Below, piece after piece: positions 43,380 through 52,842 of a stretch of DNA of 64,000 nt. The DNA is taken from NCBI RefSeq assembly GCF_001750165.1, contig NZ_CP015411.1:4254501-4318500 (forward strand), read 5' to 3'. How positions within the stretch are numbered: position 1 is the stretch's first letter; each line of letters starts with the position of its first letter. A model generated the notes under the pieces. The model did no database searches. It saw only the letters and a program-made list of their open reading frames with translations, and was not told the origin of the DNA. Source of the DNA: Pseudoalteromonas luteoviolacea. GTDB taxonomy: Bacteria > Pseudomonadota > Gammaproteobacteria > Enterobacterales > Alteromonadaceae. The translations under genes and the position numbers were made by a program.

Positions 43380-44221
43380 AGACTCTCCAGCATACCTTTC
43401 AACGCAGTGCGCCAATGTAATAAGTCACCACATTGCGGCTTCTCTAACAAGCTAAATTGGGGTCTGTGAGCTGGCGTTGGATAACTCACAGCAGGGATCG
43501 GAGCCACAGGGATCTTCTGACTTAGTAGACCTTGCTCAAATCCTATCTCTTGAATTGCTACAGCAAAATCATACCAAGATGCGGCACCTAAATCACTGTA
43601 GTGCTGCATTGGCTCCAATGTATCAATCGATACTAATTTCCATAGATATTCAGCAAGCCCTTTGGCATAAGTAGGGCTGCCCACTTGATCACAGACAACA
43701 TTTAACGCTTCTCTCTCAGCCAATAACTTAAGCATCGTCTTAACAAAATTGTTGCCATGACAAGAGTATACCCATGACGTACGAACAATTGCAGAGTTCT
43801 CAGGGTAGATTTCTTGAATCGCCTTTTCCCCAGCTAACTTTGACGCACCATAAATATTGATAGGATTCGGCGTATCATCTGTTTTGTATGGCCTAGACTG
43901 TTGACCATCAAAGACAAAATCAGTCGATATATGAATTAATCTAATGCCCTGCTTTTTAGCCACTTGTGCCAAGTTAGCCACCGCATCGCCATTAATGGCA
44001 AATGCAGAATCTTGATCAGATTCCGCTTTATCAACCGCAGTGTATGCTGATGCATTAATAATCACATCAGGCTGTTCTTTCTCTACTACTGCTTGGACTG
44101 AAGTAACGTCTAATATATCTATATCACTTCTACCATACGCAATAGCTGTAATCTGCGCGGGACAGGTTGCCAATAGTTCATGAGCAACCTGACCATTCTT
44201 ACCAATAACAAGCGTTTTCAT
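43367..44221 (-). CDS. rmlD: dTDP-4-dehydrorhamnose reductase
   Basis: 284 residues from the ATG at 44221, which shares one base with the rmlB stop (TAATG). It makes dTDP-L-rhamnose by NADPH reduction of dTDP-4-keto-rhamnose. The SDR pattern is GKNGQVAHEL at residues 7-16, with YGASKLAGE (Tyr-x3-Lys) near 127-135 and STDFVFDG near 102-109. It lies directly after rmlB and before the rhamnosyltransferase. The order rmlA-C-B-D differs from the common rmlBDAC but all four genes are present. Confidence 0.95.
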   Translation of the reverse strand: MKTLVIGKNGQVAHELLATCPAQITAIAYGRSDIDILDVTSVQAVVEKEQPDVIINASAYTAVDKAESDQDSAFAINGDAVANLAQVAKKQGIRLIHISTDFVFDGQQSRPYKTDDTPNPINIYGASKLAGEKAIQEIYPENSAIVRTSWVYSCHGNNFVKTMLKLLAEREALNVVCDQVGSPTYAKGLAEYLWKLVSIDTLEPMQHYSDLGAASWYDFAVAIQEIGFEQGLLSQKIPVAPIPAVSYPTPAHRPQFSLLEKPQCGDLLHWRTALKGMLESLCKS

Positions 44222-45288
44222 TAGCTCTCTACACCCAAACGTTCGCGCTGGTAACTGCCATCCTGTACGTGCTGGCACCATTCAAGGTTGTCCAAATACC
44301 ACTGCACCGTTTTTAAAATACCAGAGTCAAATGTCTCTTCAGGATGCCACCCAAGCTCTTTATTTATTTTACTCGCGTCAATTGCGTAACGAACATCATG
44401 TCCAGGTCTATCTTTTACGAAGGTAATAAGCTCTTTAAAATCAGATAAGCCATTTGGCTTATCTGCGATCAGATTGTTGAGGTGATCACAGATAGTGGTC
44501 ACAACTTCAATGTTTTGCTTTTCGTTAAAACCGCCAATATTATAAGTTTCCCCGACTTTGCCCTGACTCACAACACGATATAAGGCCTTAGCATGATCTT
44601 CTACATATAGCCAATCACGTACTTGCTTACCATCTCCATAAATTGGTAGAGATTTACCTTCAAGCGCATTTAAAATCACTAACGGGATTAACTTTTCAGG
44701 AAAATGGAAAGGGCCATAGTTATTGGAACAATTTGTTATGACAACCGGCATGTCATAAGTACGATGCCATGCTCGAACTAGATGATCCGATGCGGCTTTA
44801 GAAGCAGAGTAAGGAGAGCTGGGCTCGTAAGGCGTCTGCTCAGTAAACAATCCAGTTTCACCTAAATCGCCATATACTTCATCGGTTGAGATATGATGAA
44901 ATCTAAAGTTCGCTTTTTTAGTATCTACTAACTTATTGTAGTAACTACGCGCAACCTCAAGTAATTCATAGGTACCAACTACATTTGTTTGGATAAACTC
45001 ACCTGGCCCATCGATTGAACGATCTACATGGCTCTCAGCAGCTAAATGCATGATGAAATCTGGCTGATACTTTTCAAACGTGTGCGCGACCAAACTACGA
45101 TCGCAAATATCACCTTGCACAAAGTGATAGCGTTCATTACCTTCAACTGACTTAAGTGATTCTAAATTGCCAGCATAAGTCAATTTATCAAAATTAATAA
45201 CTGTATTATCAGTTTCGTTAATTAAATAACGTACAAGTGCTGAACCAATAAAACCAGCACCACCTGTTACAAAAATTGTTTTACTCAT
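44221..45288 (-). CDS. rmlB: dTDP-glucose 4,6-dehydratase
   Basis: 355 residues from the second of two adjacent ATGs (45288), which is better spaced from GAG; the first is at 45291. It removes water from dTDP-glucose to give the 4-keto-6-deoxy sugar. Rossmann motif TGGAGFIGSAL is near residue 6, HLAAESHVDRSI near 80, STDEVYGDL near 130 and the catalytic SSPYSASKAASDH near 163. Full length for the family (about 355-361). Part of the rmlACBD block. Confidence 0.97.
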   Translation of the reverse strand: MSKTIFVTGGAGFIGSALVRYLINETDNTVINFDKLTYAGNLESLKSVEGNERYHFVQGDICDRSLVAHTFEKYQPDFIMHLAAESHVDRSIDGPGEFIQTNVVGTYELLEVARSYYNKLVDTKKANFRFHHISTDEVYGDLGETGLFTEQTPYEPSSPYSASKAASDHLVRAWHRTYDMPVVITNCSNNYGPFHFPEKLIPLVILNALEGKSLPIYGDGKQVRDWLYVEDHAKALYRVVSQGKVGETYNIGGFNEKQNIEVVTTICDHLNNLIADKPNGLSDFKELITFVKDRPGHDVRYAIDASKINKELGWHPEETFDSGILKTVQWYLDNLEWCQHVQDGSYQRERLGVES

Positions 45289-45302
45289 CATATTCTCAGT
45301 TA

Positions 45303-45848
45303 TTAAAAGTAAGTTGCGTTTTTAAACAACAATCCAGCTTCATCTTTGGCTGATAATTTTACTTGCTCATTTTCCGATATTGGCCACTCAATCGCCAGCT
45401 CCGGGTCGCTCCATAAAACACTCTGTTCAAACTCTGGTGCATAATAATCAGTGCATTTATAAACAAACTCAGCAGTATCACTCGTCACATAAAAACCATG
45501 AGCAAATCCCGCTGGTACCCACAGTTGGCGCTTATTTTCTTCATTCAACAAAACCCCAACCCACTGACCAAAGGTCGGGCTTTCTTTGCGCATATCAACA
45601 GCAACGTCATATACTTCGCCCTGTGTGACACGCACTAACTTACCCTGTGTTTGTTGGGTTTGAAAATGTAAACCACGCAAGATACCTTTGCTCGATTTGC
45701 TATGATTATCCTGAACGAATGTGACATCTGCTACGTTTTCACGAAACCATGACTCGCGAAATGTCTCCATAAAAAAACCTCGTTCGTCACCAAATACTTG
45801 TGGCTCTATGATTTTGACATCTGTTATTTTTGTATTGGTTAATTTCAC
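45303..45848 (-). CDS. rmlC: dTDP-4-dehydrorhamnose 3,5-epimerase
   Basis: 181 residues, a cupin homodimer. It epimerises the keto-sugar at C3 and C5. The landmarks are ERGFFMETFRESWF near 22-35, QDNHSKSSKGILRGLHFQT near 46-64 (catalytic His) and YKCTDYYAPEFEQS near 129-142. It starts within the rmlA stop (4-bp overlap), 14 bp before rmlB. Nothing unusual. Confidence 0.97.
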   Translation of the reverse strand: MKLTNTKITDVKIIEPQVFGDERGFFMETFRESWFRENVADVTFVQDNHSKSSKGILRGLHFQTQQTQGKLVRVTQGEVYDVAVDMRKESPTFGQWVGVLLNEENKRQLWVPAGFAHGFYVTSDTAEFVYKCTDYYAPEFEQSVLWSDPELAIEWPISENEQVKLSAKDEAGLLFKNATYF

Positions 45849-46735
45849 GAGAAAACCTTTTGATTGAGTAAATTAAGTAAATATTCACCATAACCGCTTT
45901 TACGCAATGGCTCAGCCAGTGCTTTTAACTGCTCAGCGTTGATATAACCCATTCGATAAGCAATTTCTTCTGGGCAGTTGACTTTCAGCCCTTGGCGCTT
46001 TTCAAGCGTTTCAATAAATTGAGCAGCCTGTAACAGCGAATCATGAGTCCCAGTATCCAACCATGCAGTACCTCGTCCCATGATCTCTACGTTTAGCGTA
46101 CCCTGCTTCAAATACTGCTCGATCACATCTGTAATTTCTAGTTCACCACGAGGTGATGGCTTAACATTTTTTGCATACTCAACGACGTTACTGTCAAAAA
46201 AGTATAAGCCAGGTACTGCATAGTTTGACTTTGGCTCTGTTGGTTTTTCTTCTATAGAAATAGCCTTACCTTGCTCATCAAACTCAACCACACCGTAAGC
46301 AGTAGGGTTGGCAACATGGTAACCAAATACTGTACCACCTTCTTGTCGGGCAGCTGCATTTTGCAGCGATTTCACAAGGTCATGACCATAAAACAAATTA
46401 TCACCAAGCACTAACGCTGCATTGGCGCCATCAAGAAACGCTTCTGCAAGCAAAAATGCTTGCGCAAGTCCATCTGGTGATGGCTGTACTGTATACTCAA
46501 TATTGATACCCCAGTCACTGCCATTACCAAGTAAATCAACGAAACGACTTTGTTCTTCAGGTGTTGTAATAATTAAAATATCTTTGATGCCGGCACACAT
46601 TAAGGTACTAATCGGGTAATAGACCATTGGCTTATCGTAAACAGGCATGAGCTGTTTACTTACTACCTTAGTAAGTGGGTATAAGCGAGTACCACTGCCA
46701 CCTGCGAGAATAATTCCCTTAATTTTCGAGTTCAT
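45845..46735 (-). CDS. rmlA: Glucose-1-phosphate thymidylyltransferase
   Basis: 296 residues from the ATG at 46735; a longer frame via TTG at 46747 is not needed. It makes dTDP-glucose from dTTP and glucose 1-phosphate, the entry to dTDP-rhamnose. The signature GIILAGGSGTRLYPLT is near residues 6-21, VLGDNLFYG near 110 and the KPTEPKSNYAVPGLYFFD segment near 165. The C-terminal allosteric region is present. First gene of the rml block, with a 97-bp AT-rich gap upstream that may hold an internal promoter. Confidence 0.97.
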   Translation of the reverse strand: MNSKIKGIILAGGSGTRLYPLTKVVSKQLMPVYDKPMVYYPISTLMCAGIKDILIITTPEEQSRFVDLLGNGSDWGINIEYTVQPSPDGLAQAFLLAEAFLDGANAALVLGDNLFYGHDLVKSLQNAAARQEGGTVFGYHVANPTAYGVVEFDEQGKAISIEEKPTEPKSNYAVPGLYFFDSNVVEYAKNVKPSPRGELEITDVIEQYLKQGTLNVEIMGRGTAWLDTGTHDSLLQAAQFIETLEKRQGLKVNCPEEIAYRMGYINAEQLKALAEPLRKSGYGEYLLNLLNQKVFS

Positions 46736-46832
46736 ATATTTCTGCAAACCTAAGTTAATTGCTTTCTATAAAACTAAGCAATAAATTATTATTAAGTAAC
46801 TATAACAATATATAGTATATCGTGTAGCTTGC

Positions 46833-47981
46833 TCACAAACTAAAATACATAACATGTATAAGAATAAGAACATTCATTGTAAGAAAGAATGAAAGCAAAC
46901 GAATTCTATGCACGACAAAAAACAATGGATAAATTATGAATGGAATCAGAAAAACGTAATATTTACCATTTGCATAATTAGGAAAGAAAAACACAAAAGA
47001 GACTATAAGTGTGATTGCAACCATTGATTGCAACACAATTTTTTCGTACTGCTCTACCTTTTTCTCTTGCAGCGTCCTATAAATTCTTCTCCCCATGAAT
47101 AAGCAGGCACAACCAAAAATAGCGTATACAATAGGTGCTTTTAGATAAGCAGGAGTGAAAAATATTAATGTCATATAAGTAATTATTGGACGCAGTATAA
47201 CTGGGTACTTTTCTACCAAACCACCACTTTCCAGCAAGCGATACATAGATTGCGATTTTTCAGCTAAAGGAGCGAAACCTTGTGTATAACCCAAGATGCT
47301 ATAGCCTATAACATAGCAGAGCACAACTTGACCAAACATCATATAAACACAAAACTTCAGTCCAAATTGCTTATGTATATATGAGTAAAATATAAGCATC
47401 GCAACAAAAAGCAATACTACTATTCCATTTCCAAAATCTAAGAGCAAAACAATAGAGATTAGGCAAAACAGGATGGTTTTGTGTCGCCAAAATACAAAAC
47501 AAAGCAGTGAAGTAATAAGCGTAAGCTGTTCAATTGAAAAAACACCTAGATAATATATTACTCCTGGGAAAACTAAGCTGGTAGCGAGTACACAATTCCT
47601 TTCGAAATCATCGGCTCTCTCTTCTTTGAACAGATAAAACACACTCGAAATTATCAGTGGAATGCAAAGAAACAACATCAACAACCACCTGATAACACGT
47701 TGTTCAAACTGCTCTGTACACGACATTTCATCTATATCTGCAGATGGAGAAGTTGCTGTTGCTTCAATTTTACAAAAAGAGGAGTACTGCATCTGTGAAT
47801 ATAATGACGAAAACCAATTATATGGCGACCATATAGAGTGTTCGCCTAAAACAAGCTGTTGTGCTCTAACATCAAAATCAGGTTCGTCGCCAAAAGGCAA
47901 TACAGCTCTATAAGCACCACTCAAAATTACAAATAAAACTGCACATAAAAACGAATAGGAAACAAACCTTAACGTAACCAT
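46833..47981 (-). CDS. Multi-pass membrane protein, candidate Wzy O-antigen polymerase
   Basis: 382 residues with about ten hydrophobic segments. A long periplasmic-type stretch at about 35-90 carries three Cys and many polar residues (QYSSFCKIEATATSPSADIDEMSC). No enzymatic signature is visible. Size, topology, low GC and position between a glycosyltransferase and rmlA in a locus with a Wzx but no other polymerase candidate make Wzy likely. Wzy proteins are too divergent to be named from sequence alone. A GT-C glycosyltransferase, with an early periplasmic loop, is the main alternative. Confidence 0.6.
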   Translation of the reverse strand: MVTLRFVSYSFLCAVLFVILSGAYRAVLPFGDEPDFDVRAQQLVLGEHSIWSPYNWFSSLYSQMQYSSFCKIEATATSPSADIDEMSCTEQFEQRVIRWLLMLFLCIPLIISSVFYLFKEERADDFERNCVLATSLVFPGVIYYLGVFSIEQLTLITSLLCFVFWRHKTILFCLISIVLLLDFGNGIVVLLFVAMLIFYSYIHKQFGLKFCVYMMFGQVVLCYVIGYSILGYTQGFAPLAEKSQSMYRLLESGGLVEKYPVILRPIITYMTLIFFTPAYLKAPIVYAIFGCACLFMGRRIYRTLQEKKVEQYEKIVLQSMVAITLIVSFVFFFPNYANGKYYVFLIPFIIYPLFFVVHRIRLLSFFLTMNVLILIHVMYFSL

Positions 47982-48026
47982 TATAGAAACCCTGCATTAA
48001 ACGCTATAGATTTAGAAACAGATGCA

Positions 48027-49304
48027 CTACTTAACATCTGCATTTTCACTTAAAGGTTTTAGAAGCTCTTGGTAAATAGATAAATATTTTTTTGCATTTT
48101 CATTCATATTGAAATTACAACGAGCAAAATCCAAACACCTTTCACCACTTTCCAAATTATACAATGAAAGGATACGTTCTTTTTCCAAAGATATATCTTC
48201 TGGGGAGTAGCTTACCCCTAAGTCATTCTCATTGAGTAATCTGGATGCTCCACCGCAATATTGATTACAAATCATTGGTAACCCTGCTGATAAATACTCT
48301 ACGGTTTTAATCGCCAACAGTATCTTTCCTAACGCAATATGCAGGTTATTTTTTGGCGAAAAATACGCCATCAGTCCAAAATGTTGTGTGGATAGAATAG
48401 TTGCTAGCTCTTCTCTCGATCTTGAAGAAGTTAGTGTCATTTCACTTTCTGGAATATCATTAAACTTTGCTCGTATAGCCCCATGATCTGAGGTTGTAAC
48501 AATTGTTAAATGCGTTTTTTTAAATAGCTCTTTTAATTTAGTATACAACTTATGTAATTCAGAGACTTTGTGCCAGCCCCCTTCATCCAAAGCACCAACA
48601 TAACAAAACCTAATCACATCACTATCATATTTTTCACGCATAAAGCTAGAGGAAAAGGTGTCTGTATCGGCACTCAAATACACACATTGCACATTCTTAG
48701 CAGACAACTTTTGATAGTGTGTGCACATTTCATCTGAAACGCCAACGCTTAATTCGCACTTACTCAATAGCTCACCTTCTATACCTTTCAGAAAAAGGTA
48801 ATCAGATGAGTTTTGAGCATAGTTATTTTTAAGCGCCATTTCTTCAGGCCACATATCCCTGCCATCAAAGACTATTTTATATTCAAACTGGTATCGTTCT
48901 TTTACTTTTAAAGCGGCCCATGCAGCGTGATAAGAACGGCAGTGCACTACGTCAGGCTGAATTTTACTAAACTTTCTGGCCAAAAACGTGTGGGAGATGC
49001 CATGAAAGTACGAAAATGTTTTACTGCTCGAATTCACGAATGTCTGAGGCGCAATGACAGGGATGCGACTAAACATCACATCACCTAGCCTTTGCTTGAT
49101 CATTTGGATTTCTTTGGGATAATTCCATTTCTCCCGGACCATTCCACTATGAATAACAGGTACCCCTGAAATAAAATGAAACTTCCCGCGAGAATGGTTG
49201 GCAATTCTTTTAAACTGCTCAACGACTTGATTCCCGAAAACACCATATGAACGGGGGGTCTCCCCCCAAGTTAAATAAACAATACAGCTGTCTTTTAAAG
49301 GCAT
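48027..49304 (-). CDS. GT4-type glycosyltransferase
   Basis: 425 residues with a two-domain GT-B layout. The N-terminal half binds the acceptor (HCRSYHAAWAALKV near 120). The C-terminal half has the nucleotide-sugar region KTVEYLSAGLPMICNQYCGGASRLLNEND, with the family's E-x7-E-like pattern. Peripheral membrane protein expected to extend the lipid-linked repeat unit in the cytosol. Donor and linkage unknown. Neighbours are the candidate polymerase and the sugar amidotransferase gene. Confidence 0.85.
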   Translation of the reverse strand: MPLKDSCIVYLTWGETPRSYGVFGNQVVEQFKRIANHSRGKFHFISGVPVIHSGMVREKWNYPKEIQMIKQRLGDVMFSRIPVIAPQTFVNSSSKTFSYFHGISHTFLARKFSKIQPDVVHCRSYHAAWAALKVKERYQFEYKIVFDGRDMWPEEMALKNNYAQNSSDYLFLKGIEGELLSKCELSVGVSDEMCTHYQKLSAKNVQCVYLSADTDTFSSSFMREKYDSDVIRFCYVGALDEGGWHKVSELHKLYTKLKELFKKTHLTIVTTSDHGAIRAKFNDIPESEMTLTSSRSREELATILSTQHFGLMAYFSPKNNLHIALGKILLAIKTVEYLSAGLPMICNQYCGGASRLLNENDLGVSYSPEDISLEKERILSLYNLESGERCLDFARCNFNMNENAKKYLSIYQELLKPLSENADVK

Positions 49305-49318
49305 AGCATCGAGTCTTA

Positions 49319-51151
49319 TTAGTTATTATTTGAATAAAGCTTAGGCATAGAATTAACAACCTTGATCACTTCTTCATAATCTAGACCTAGGACATCAAGG
49401 TACCACTTAATATTTGGATAACGAGGCTTATTCTCTTCTTTAATATATTCAAGAGCTTGTTCCCTTGTAATATCACCTTCTCTTATCTGATTTGATCTGA
49501 AAGTATCATGCTCTGTAAATCCAGCTACAGTGTAATAGACATAATTATAAAATGCCGCCGTAGCATCACCGATTCGCCACGTTGTAGGTGTATCTATCGC
49601 CTTTTCCCAATCATACTGTTCTAGCAGAGTAGAATCTATTTGCTGTTCGTCCCAGCGCCAGTAGTCAAACAAATGAAAGTAATCTTGCTTCTTGGTAAAG
49701 CTTCTGAAATATTCACCAGAAAGAGTGTCGAAAAGAGATGCGTTGAAATAATCTAGGCTGCCCATCATCGCACCAAAACGCTTTTTCTGGTAATGAAGCT
49801 GCTTCATTACGCCGTTTGTATAGACATGTTTGCCCTCAAAATCTGGAGCAATACCCAAAAACCCTGTTTTAAAATGTGTTACTTCAAGCGGGTTAACACC
49901 CCATAAATTTATATTTATGCCCGTTTGCTTCTTAACCGTCTCAACGTGTCTAAAAAAGTGTTTGTCACCTGCTGTGAGTAAACTCATCAAACCAAGATGA
50001 GGCGACTTAGTCCATGCTTTTAAGTTCTTCGCGACATTCTTTCTTTTCTGGTCAATATTTGCAGCAACAATGATATTCTCTACACCTAATTCGGCACACA
50101 TCCGACTGATATTTCTACGCCCAAGATCTGTAACCATACCCCAGTCATATGTATACGTTATTGGCTTCATCTTCAGCTCTTTAACGATAAGATGTAAACC
50201 ATAGCAGCTGTCACGACCACCAGAAAACGGAACGATACAATCCGGCGCACCATTTCTTCTATATGGTTCAACTAACTCAAAAAGTTGCTCTTTTGGTTTC
50301 GGCTGGTTACGAGGTTTGTATGAATTACAATAGTTACAAACACCTTCTTCATCAAAATGTATGAATGGCATTGTTTCAGGAAGCACGCATTTTGTACAAC
50401 GCTTAATATTCGGCTCAGCATCATACTCAAGAAGCGCTTCTTTTTCTTTGTTAAAAGACAACGCAGGGACCAGATCTAATTTTCTTGATTGATGATCTAC
50501 AACACTGCCCATGCTTTCGCTTTTAGGTATGTCTAAAACAACAGCTTCGTTAATTATTTTACGAACATTTGGCATGCCCAGTAGTGTCAGTGGGAAACTT
50601 TCAGATGAGAAGTAACATGTATTTCCTGACTGAGAAACATATAAGCTACCATTGTTTGAGAAGAGCAGAGCTTTTCCAAGCTTTGGAAATAAAATTGCAC
50701 TCGCCACTACACCTTTACACTTGCTCAAGATCTCTTTCGGAATATCTTCTAAAGCGACTCCATTATCTAAACATTCAAGGGCGATCCCAATGATAACTTC
50801 AGAGTCAATTTGTTGTTTTCTCTCAACAGAAAGTTCAGGCCATAATTCATTATCGTTGACAATAATCCCGTTGTGGATTGCGATAATATCATCTCTCATA
50901 ACAGGCTGATTGTCGCTTAAACCATTGGTAATTAGCCTACTATGCCCAAGCGCTAGCTTGCTATTATTCAGCTTAACTTGTTTCAATAATTTTTTTATAT
51001 CGTAGTCAGCACGTACTGTCGAAAAACCGCTGTCATCGAACTTTACCAAACCACTTGAGTCTCGGCCTCGCTGTCTTGAGTGTTTTGCCAAAACCTCGAT
51101 ATGTCCCTTATCTATATTTTTATCGGAAATTATTCCAAAAATTCCACACAT
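49319..51151 (-). CDS. Fused glutaminase / N-acetyl sugar amidotransferase (WbpG-like)
   Basis: 610 residues from the ATG at 51151. This start matters: it gives MCGIFGII, with Cys2 as N-terminal nucleophile of a class II (Ntn) glutamine amidotransferase domain (about 2-220). An earlier in-frame start at 51187 would mask it. The second half has four Cys (252, 255, 272, 275; CxxC...CxxC, probable zinc) and a PP-loop SGGRDS at 310-315, matching N-acetyl sugar amidotransferases such as WbpG and PseA. These use ammonia and ATP to turn an acetamido group into an acetamidino group. In P. aeruginosa the ammonia comes from a separate HisH-like protein; here it would come from the fused domain. Confidence 0.88.
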   Translation of the reverse strand: MCGIFGIISDKNIDKGHIEVLAKHSRQRGRDSSGLVKFDDSGFSTVRADYDIKKLLKQVKLNNSKLALGHSRLITNGLSDNQPVMRDDIIAIHNGIIVNDNELWPELSVERKQQIDSEVIIGIALECLDNGVALEDIPKEILSKCKGVVASAILFPKLGKALLFSNNGSLYVSQSGNTCYFSSESFPLTLLGMPNVRKIINEAVVLDIPKSESMGSVVDHQSRKLDLVPALSFNKEKEALLEYDAEPNIKRCTKCVLPETMPFIHFDEEGVCNYCNSYKPRNQPKPKEQLFELVEPYRRNGAPDCIVPFSGGRDSCYGLHLIVKELKMKPITYTYDWGMVTDLGRRNISRMCAELGVENIIVAANIDQKRKNVAKNLKAWTKSPHLGLMSLLTAGDKHFFRHVETVKKQTGININLWGVNPLEVTHFKTGFLGIAPDFEGKHVYTNGVMKQLHYQKKRFGAMMGSLDYFNASLFDTLSGEYFRSFTKKQDYFHLFDYWRWDEQQIDSTLLEQYDWEKAIDTPTTWRIGDATAAFYNYVYYTVAGFTEHDTFRSNQIREGDITREQALEYIKEENKPRYPNIKWYLDVLGLDYEEVIKVVNSMPKLYSNNN

Positions 51152-51426
51152 AATTACTCCCGCAGCGACTACATTACATTTGAACAAAAATCAACATAGA
51201 AGCTAGTTTACAACTATAACAATTTATATAGGTCCACTAGCTACTTTCTTAATCAATAAAAAGAGAAACTCAAAAAGTGTTCTCAACCTTAAAATGACGG
51301 CGGCTTACATAAATGAAAGCCTATATTTTAAAACAATAAATCATTTTTAATTTTGGCGTAGCCAAAGCAAGCTAAAACCCTCGTTGCTCATTTGAGCATG
51401 CGACATCGCTTGGAAGATGTGTAGCT

Positions 51427-52842
51427 CTATCCAGCACGAACAACCCCCTTCATCAAACCATTCTTTTTTATGTAATAAAATAGACATAAAGAAAGCGCCA
51501 AAACAATCAAAACTTTAACTATAAAAGCTGAAAGAGATACTACAACAACATCATGATTAACAAAACACACCATCAAAGACGATAATGTGATAATAACTAC
51601 AGAGCTCAGACTATATGAAATCTCATAATGTTGATTTCCAAGTTTATAAAATAAAAGTAACAGTAATATTGAACTAATCAGCGTCGCATACGCCGCACCC
51701 AAAATGCCCCAAACAGGTATCAGCAAGTAGTTCAAAATGACATTTAATAAAGCTGATGACAAAGTTACGATTGAAATAAGCTTTGTTTTCTTCTTTATAA
51801 ATAGGCCGGGGAAAAAGATATACATGCCGTTAATTAAAGAAGCAATAACCAGCACCGGTAAAACAGTGATCGCAGAGTAATATTCTTCACTACCAAACAA
51901 CCAAACAACCTCGGGGGAAAACAATAATGCACCGACGCTTACAAATACAAATACCGGCATAAATAAGTTAAAGATACAAGAAACTTTTTCTGGTGTAGTT
52001 GGCTCATTACTATGTTTATAAATTAAAGGTGTTAAAGAACTTTGTATCGATGTCATTACCAATATAGAAATTAAGGCAAACCGACTGGCAAATGAATAAT
52101 AACCCAGCTGCTCTGCATCCAAAAAGTGTAGAATGGCAAAACGGTCTAAATGGACCGCTATATACATTCCAATACCGCTCAATACTAACGGCGATGAAAA
52201 AAGAAGCATCGTTTTCAAAACGTCAAAATCAACCTTAAACCGGTACGAATTCTCTGATTTGTATATAGAAAATAACGTAGCAAAGAAGGCTGCAATAGAA
52301 GAGCTGAGGAACAAAGTGTCAAGTGTTATCTCGTTTGTGTATGAAAAATACGTAAGGCCGACTAAAAAAGTAGAGGCATTTATAAAGCCGACGGTCACAC
52401 TTCCTTTCGGGTTTAATTCCCACTTCAACTGCCTCTGTGTCAGATGAAGTAAAGTCGTTACTGAGATATGCGCCAAAGCGACTAATATCGTCGATTCTTT
52501 ACTCTCTGAAAACAATAACCTAGACAGGTCTGCTGCATAAATACTACAAATGGCCATAAACAGTAATGATGCAGTAAGTACAAAATAAAAAGCCGTGGAC
52601 GTGTAAACTTCCTGCCTTTTCTTAGCAGTCAGCTCAGGATAAAACCTCGCACTTGCCTGCGTTATTTCTAACGTTATTAGGGTGTTGACTATAACCGCTA
52701 TCATCAGGATATAGTCATAAAAACCAAACTGTTCAGCCGATAACTGACTCACGATTATTGGTAAAGAGATCAGATGCACTCCTTTTACCAATATATCGCC
52801 AATCAGATATATCAAGCTTCCTTTAAGTAACCCCCTAATCAA
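51427..52842 (-). CDS. Wzx-type oligosaccharide flippase
   Basis: 471 residues with about twelve hydrophobic helices, of the polysaccharide transporter/MATE-like superfamily. The opening GSLIYLIGDILVKGVHLISLPIIVSQLSAEQFGFYD is typical of Wzx/RfbX. It flips lipid-linked repeat units to the periplasm. The start appears to be a TTG (52840-52842) overlapping the previous stop as TTGA, as no ATG lies in the first 55 codons. Low GC, as usual for such genes. No O-antigen ligase or Wzz is visible in the window. Confidence 0.9.
   Translation of the reverse strand: MIRGLLKGSLIYLIGDILVKGVHLISLPIIVSQLSAEQFGFYDYILMIAVIVNTLITLEITQASARFYPELTAKKRQEVYTSTAFYFVLTASLLFMAICSIYAADLSRLLFSESKESTILVALAHISVTTLLHLTQRQLKWELNPKGSVTVGFINASTFLVGLTYFSYTNEITLDTLFLSSSIAAFFATLFSIYKSENSYRFKVDFDVLKTMLLFSSPLVLSGIGMYIAVHLDRFAILHFLDAEQLGYYSFASRFALISILVMTSIQSSLTPLIYKHSNEPTTPEKVSCIFNLFMPVFVFVSVGALLFSPEVVWLFGSEEYYSAITVLPVLVIASLINGMYIFFPGLFIKKKTKLISIVTLSSALLNVILNYLLIPVWGILGAAYATLISSILLLLLFYKLGNQHYEISYSLSSVVIITLSSLMVCFVNHDVVVVSLSAFIVKVLIVLALSLCLFYYIKKNGLMKGVVRAG

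Noticed and set aside
50652..50909. Plus-strand frame of 85 codons inside the amidotransferase gene
   Set aside because: Antisense shadow; no ribosome binding site or homology.
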